From Pedobacter steynii (GTDB lineage: Bacteria; Bacteroidota; Bacteroidia; Sphingobacteriales; Sphingobacteriaceae), in NCBI RefSeq assembly GCF_001721645.1, contig NZ_CP017141.1, forward strand, positions 930,001 to 994,000: DNA of 64,000 nucleotides. The letters are read 5' to 3'. How positions within the stretch are numbered: position 1 is the stretch's first letter; the number at the start of each line of letters is the position of its first letter. Positions 62,501 through 64,000 of the stretch are shown piece after piece. A program made the position numbers and the translations under genes. Under the pieces are notes generated by a model. It made no database searches. It had not been told where the DNA came from and was given only the letters and a program-made list of their open reading frames with translations.

Positions 62501-62582
62501 TTTTCGACCCATTCTGAGCATAACTTTCAATCGATAAAATGAAAGAGATCAGTAGTGAAAATAGTAGAATTTTTGTTTTCAT
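59568..62582 (-). CDS. SusC/RagA-family TonB-dependent transporter of the cytochrome operon
   Basis: This 1004-residue protein has a signal peptide (cleavage after IESYAQ), a carboxypeptidase-regulatory-like domain (ITGKVADAAGAPMPGVSIKV), a TonB-box/plug (VVVVGYGTVKKKDLTGSIS), PLYVVDGFISDYG, LKDASATAIYGSRGANGVV, and a barrel ending YTLGLKVNF. There is no STN domain, so signalling to an anti-sigma factor is not expected. It begins 43 bases after the stop of the cytochrome gene, behind a C/A-rich leader. Import substrate unknown; see the operon finding. Confidence 0.96.
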   Translation of the reverse strand: MKTKILLFSLLISFILSIESYAQNGSKITGKVADAAGAPMPGVSIKVKGTQMGTVTDGKGNFSFAALEPSSVLQFSFIGYDAQEIKLAGKTQLNIVLTETENNLNQVVVVGYGTVKKKDLTGSISSIGKESLNLGGVTSNVAQAIQGRASGVQVSQASAAPGGTTIIRIRGGNSIKSTNEPLYVVDGFISDYGKDIAPGDIEDIQILKDASATAIYGSRGANGVVLITTKRGKTGQSIVELEGYYGTQRIKTKPELMNATDFKAIANAKAIEQGNPPEYTAADLNSNVNTDWFDLATRNAGVQNYNLSIRGGNEGTKISISGNYFSQLGALKKTDYDRYSGRFNIDHKVNNRLTVGANAYGARASAQYKTYDGNIVPSNVLYGLMLTSPAIPAYNANGTYGVRNGKDNPLAWLLEPTNERFNNKLTANIFGDLKIIEPLTLHVSGGTEFSATKEGTYLPTTLLPGNKVGGQAAVNEFNTTRNLMESYLTFKKTFGGIHSLTALAGFSYQFDTYERHYTQVQKFSTDKYLYHRLDAGTERIASLSYKDEAIMYSYFGRVNYSLKDRYLATFTLRQDVSSKFGPNNRAGLFPSGSLAWKVSDEDFMKDNKVFSSLKVRTGYGVTGNDRIDNYAYMATFGPTNVTLDDGGHSAGGLVATRLANPDLKWESNAQFNAGLDMGFLKDRLNVTIDYYKKTTKDLLLDLPIEQINGFNSQLVNGGSLQNQGVELSISSKNISNDDLSWNTTLNIAYNKQKALDLNGRPSIISQTANPDGSVPAADFTKLAVGRELSELFGYEYIGVIKTGEVYAPQPGSKAGDPKYADLDGNGIVNSADRKVLGHAYPRFVLGFSNDFTYKNFDLGIFFQGALGSNLFNMNRLLLETYTGTDALNRWTPQNENTDIPRNGYFTSKYGNYINSRFVENSSYLKLKNLTIGYSLPTAKIGVLKGISKARVYFTAQDLFTITKYTGSDPEVSTNDSGNSNLRAGLDFNAYPAFRSYTLGLKVNF

Positions 62583-62625
62583 ATTTATAGGTTTAGGTGG
62601 TGTTAGTGGTTAGTATTGATATTTA

Positions 62626-63621
62626 TTAATAGGTCGGTGTATACCCCCTACTGTTCAGGTAATCAATGATTGGCTGATATGGGCCCAACCGGTGTTGTTC
62701 TTCAGAAAAAGGGTCTACAAATGGCTTGTGTGCATAATCTATCGCTTTCTCCTCCGCATGAGGGTAGTCAAAATTTTTAGGATTTGGTCTTTTATGGATC
62801 AGGTCTGAATTCACGAAAGAAGCAATATCCAGGGCTTCTTTATCGGTTAAGAAAGGTTTATCTGCAGTAGCCTTATCATGGGGCATATTCGCTTTTAACC
62901 ATTGTGCCTGCTTGATATTTCTATGCATACTGGAGCCCGGCTGATAACCTTCAGGTCCCCATAATGGCGGATACTGGTAACTGAGTTTGTCTTTTTGCAA
63001 TAAGCCTTCCCCATCTTTGCCATGACACCTGACACAATGAGCCTGATAGAGTATCTGTCCCCGCTCCGGACTTGCAGCGGTGGTGGGTAATTCAATGCTT
63101 TTATTTTTTTGTCCGGGGAAAGGATCTCCTTTTGGGACGAAAGAGTTAATCCATTTAAAATAGGATAAAAGAGCTACCATCTCCGCCCCGTCCAGAGGAA
63201 GAGGTTTTCCGTTATGGGGGCGCATCACACAATTGTTTACCCTTTCTGCCAATGTCAGGATTTTTGCTTCCCTTGCCCTGTATTGCGGATAATCTTCATG
63301 AGATTTCATCAGGTTAAAAGAGTACAGCTTGGTTCCCGCCTCCTGATGACAATTTGTACAATTCATTTTATTTCCCAGAAACCTGCCTTTAACCCCATTT
63401 GGCCCGATGTAATAGGCCGTATTGAGCATCAGGCTCCGGCCATATTTAACGGCCTTTCCAAATTTATTATCGGGAATTTTAGTGGTGTCTACCTGTATGA
63501 TCTGCGGTTCTTCAGTTAGTTTCTGTTCCGCTGCAGTATTACAGGAAAAAAATACAATACCAAAAGATGCTGTAATGAATAAAGAGGCCGTAATAACAGC
63601 CCTATTAAAATTAAATATCAT
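62626..63621 (-). CDS. TsdA-like di-haem c-type cytochrome lipoprotein
   Basis: This 331-residue protein has a lipobox-like FFSC (Cys27) after a hydrophobic signal. Two haem c sites are present: CTNCH (88-92) and CVRCH (196-200). Between them the block ERVNNCVMRPHNGKPLPL has Cys131 at the place that, in thiosulfate dehydrogenase TsdA, supplies the unusual Cys ligand of haem 1, and the following GAEMVALLSYFKWI also fits. The tail (YPPLWGPEGYQPGSSMHRN) matches the TsdA/SoxA-type domain. It could oxidise thiosulfate or another sulfur or redox substrate; function is inferred. It is the first gene of the operon, with a LacI-like site upstream. Confidence 0.82.
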   Translation of the reverse strand: MIFNFNRAVITASLFITASFGIVFFSCNTAAEQKLTEEPQIIQVDTTKIPDNKFGKAVKYGRSLMLNTAYYIGPNGVKGRFLGNKMNCTNCHQEAGTKLYSFNLMKSHEDYPQYRAREAKILTLAERVNNCVMRPHNGKPLPLDGAEMVALLSYFKWINSFVPKGDPFPGQKNKSIELPTTAASPERGQILYQAHCVRCHGKDGEGLLQKDKLSYQYPPLWGPEGYQPGSSMHRNIKQAQWLKANMPHDKATADKPFLTDKEALDIASFVNSDLIHKRPNPKNFDYPHAEEKAIDYAHKPFVDPFSEEQHRLGPYQPIIDYLNSRGYTPTY

Positions 63622-64000
63622 GTAGTATTTCGGTTAGTCTTGGTCTGGTCTAGTTAGGTATATTTTGGATAGCCCCCTGCCTCCCTGGGGCATTGGATTC
63701 GATCTAAAACATTAAAAGTAAAGATATCACTAAGAATCAAGGGCTTGCCCAGTTAACAGGGCATAAAAACTGCGCAAACGTTAGTGTTGAATAAGATTTT
63801 TTACGGAGTTATCCCTCCTTAATAAAAAATTAATTTTATTAAAAAACACGTACAAGACCCTATTTTAAAGATAGTTACATTGACCGTATTAGCTGATTTA
63901 TAAGCAAATAAAGATGGAGTAAGCAGCATGCTTTCCTAAAAAATCAGGAAGAATCAATTGCAAAGCGCAAAAATAAACCCCAGTCCACAACAACAAGAAA
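63622..64000. other. 379-base region upstream of the cytochrome operon
   Basis: It holds a C/A-rich leader on the minus strand (complement of 63632-63659), a LacI-like site at 63773-63786 and an AT-rich stretch with TTAATAAAAAATTAATTTTA. No open frame of note and no clear TAnnTTTG match were seen. Confidence 0.55.
63773..63786. promoter_or_regulatory. LacI-type palindrome, site C
   Basis: CGCAAACGTTAGTG matches CGCAAACGTTTGCG at 12 of 14 positions. It lies 152-165 bases upstream of the cytochrome ATG. Confidence 0.4.

Overview
The window looks like the chromosome of a Sphingobacteriaceae bacterium (Bacteroidetes), most likely Pedobacter or a close relative. The evidence is four SusC/SusD pairs, a FecR/ECF-sigma pair, DUF-type PUL surface lipoproteins, a DUF6266 protein, promoters of the Bacteroidetes TTTG/TAnnTTTG type, and gene starts that lack Shine-Dalgarno sequences. 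The genus is inferred from gene content, not from a marker gene. I saw no rRNA, tRNA, CRISPR array or complete insertion sequence.

Region 1 (1-14058, all minus strand) is a polysaccharide utilization locus. Transcription runs from a GntR-type regulator to SusC, SusD, two surface-lipoprotein-like proteins, a GH95 alpha-fucosidase-type enzyme, a GH27/36-clan alpha-galactosidase, and a GH36 alpha-galactosidase cut by the window edge. The target is probably a glycan with terminal alpha-galactosyl and alpha-fucosyl (or L-galactosyl) groups.

Region 2 (14126-29931) is mostly housekeeping: a divergent DEAD-box-like protein, a DUF2071/bacillithiol-transferase-like/DUF2059 operon, a heterodimeric ABC exporter followed by a LolC/E-like permease, a NamZ-type muramidase, topoisomerase IB, fmt, a class IV aminotransferase, an RluD-type pseudouridine synthase, a D-cysteine desulfhydrase/ACC deaminase homologue, a VOC protein and a methyltransferase.

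Region 3 (29932-38743) holds a DUF3472/ricin-lectin lipoprotein, a SusC/SusD pair behind a textbook Bacteroidetes promoter, an aspartate kinase with a GNAT gene, and a DUF1801 protein.

Region 4 (38730-53971) is a complete four-enzyme trans-4-hydroxy-L-proline degradation operon (epimerase, D-hydroxyproline oxidase, deaminase, alpha-ketoglutarate semialdehyde dehydrogenase) with an AraC gene at its end. Next to it are an esterase, a second AraC gene and a TonB-transporter system of the signalling type (STN-SusC, SusD, FecR, ECF sigma). A shared 11-bp element links the AraC gene's upstream palindrome to the operon promoter.

Region 5 (53972-64000) contains a DUF6266 gene behind a 0.5-kb regulatory region, a Rpn-type nuclease gene broken by one in-frame TGA, a remnant of an alpha/beta hydrolase gene, and an operon encoding a TsdA-like di-haem cytochrome, SusC, SusD and an arylsulfotransferase-like lipoprotein. 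This last operon is the most unusual gene set in the window. LacI-type palindromes (CAAACGTTTG family) recur upstream of the ricin lipoprotein, of the DUF6266/sigma intergenic region and of the cytochrome operon, although no LacI gene is present.
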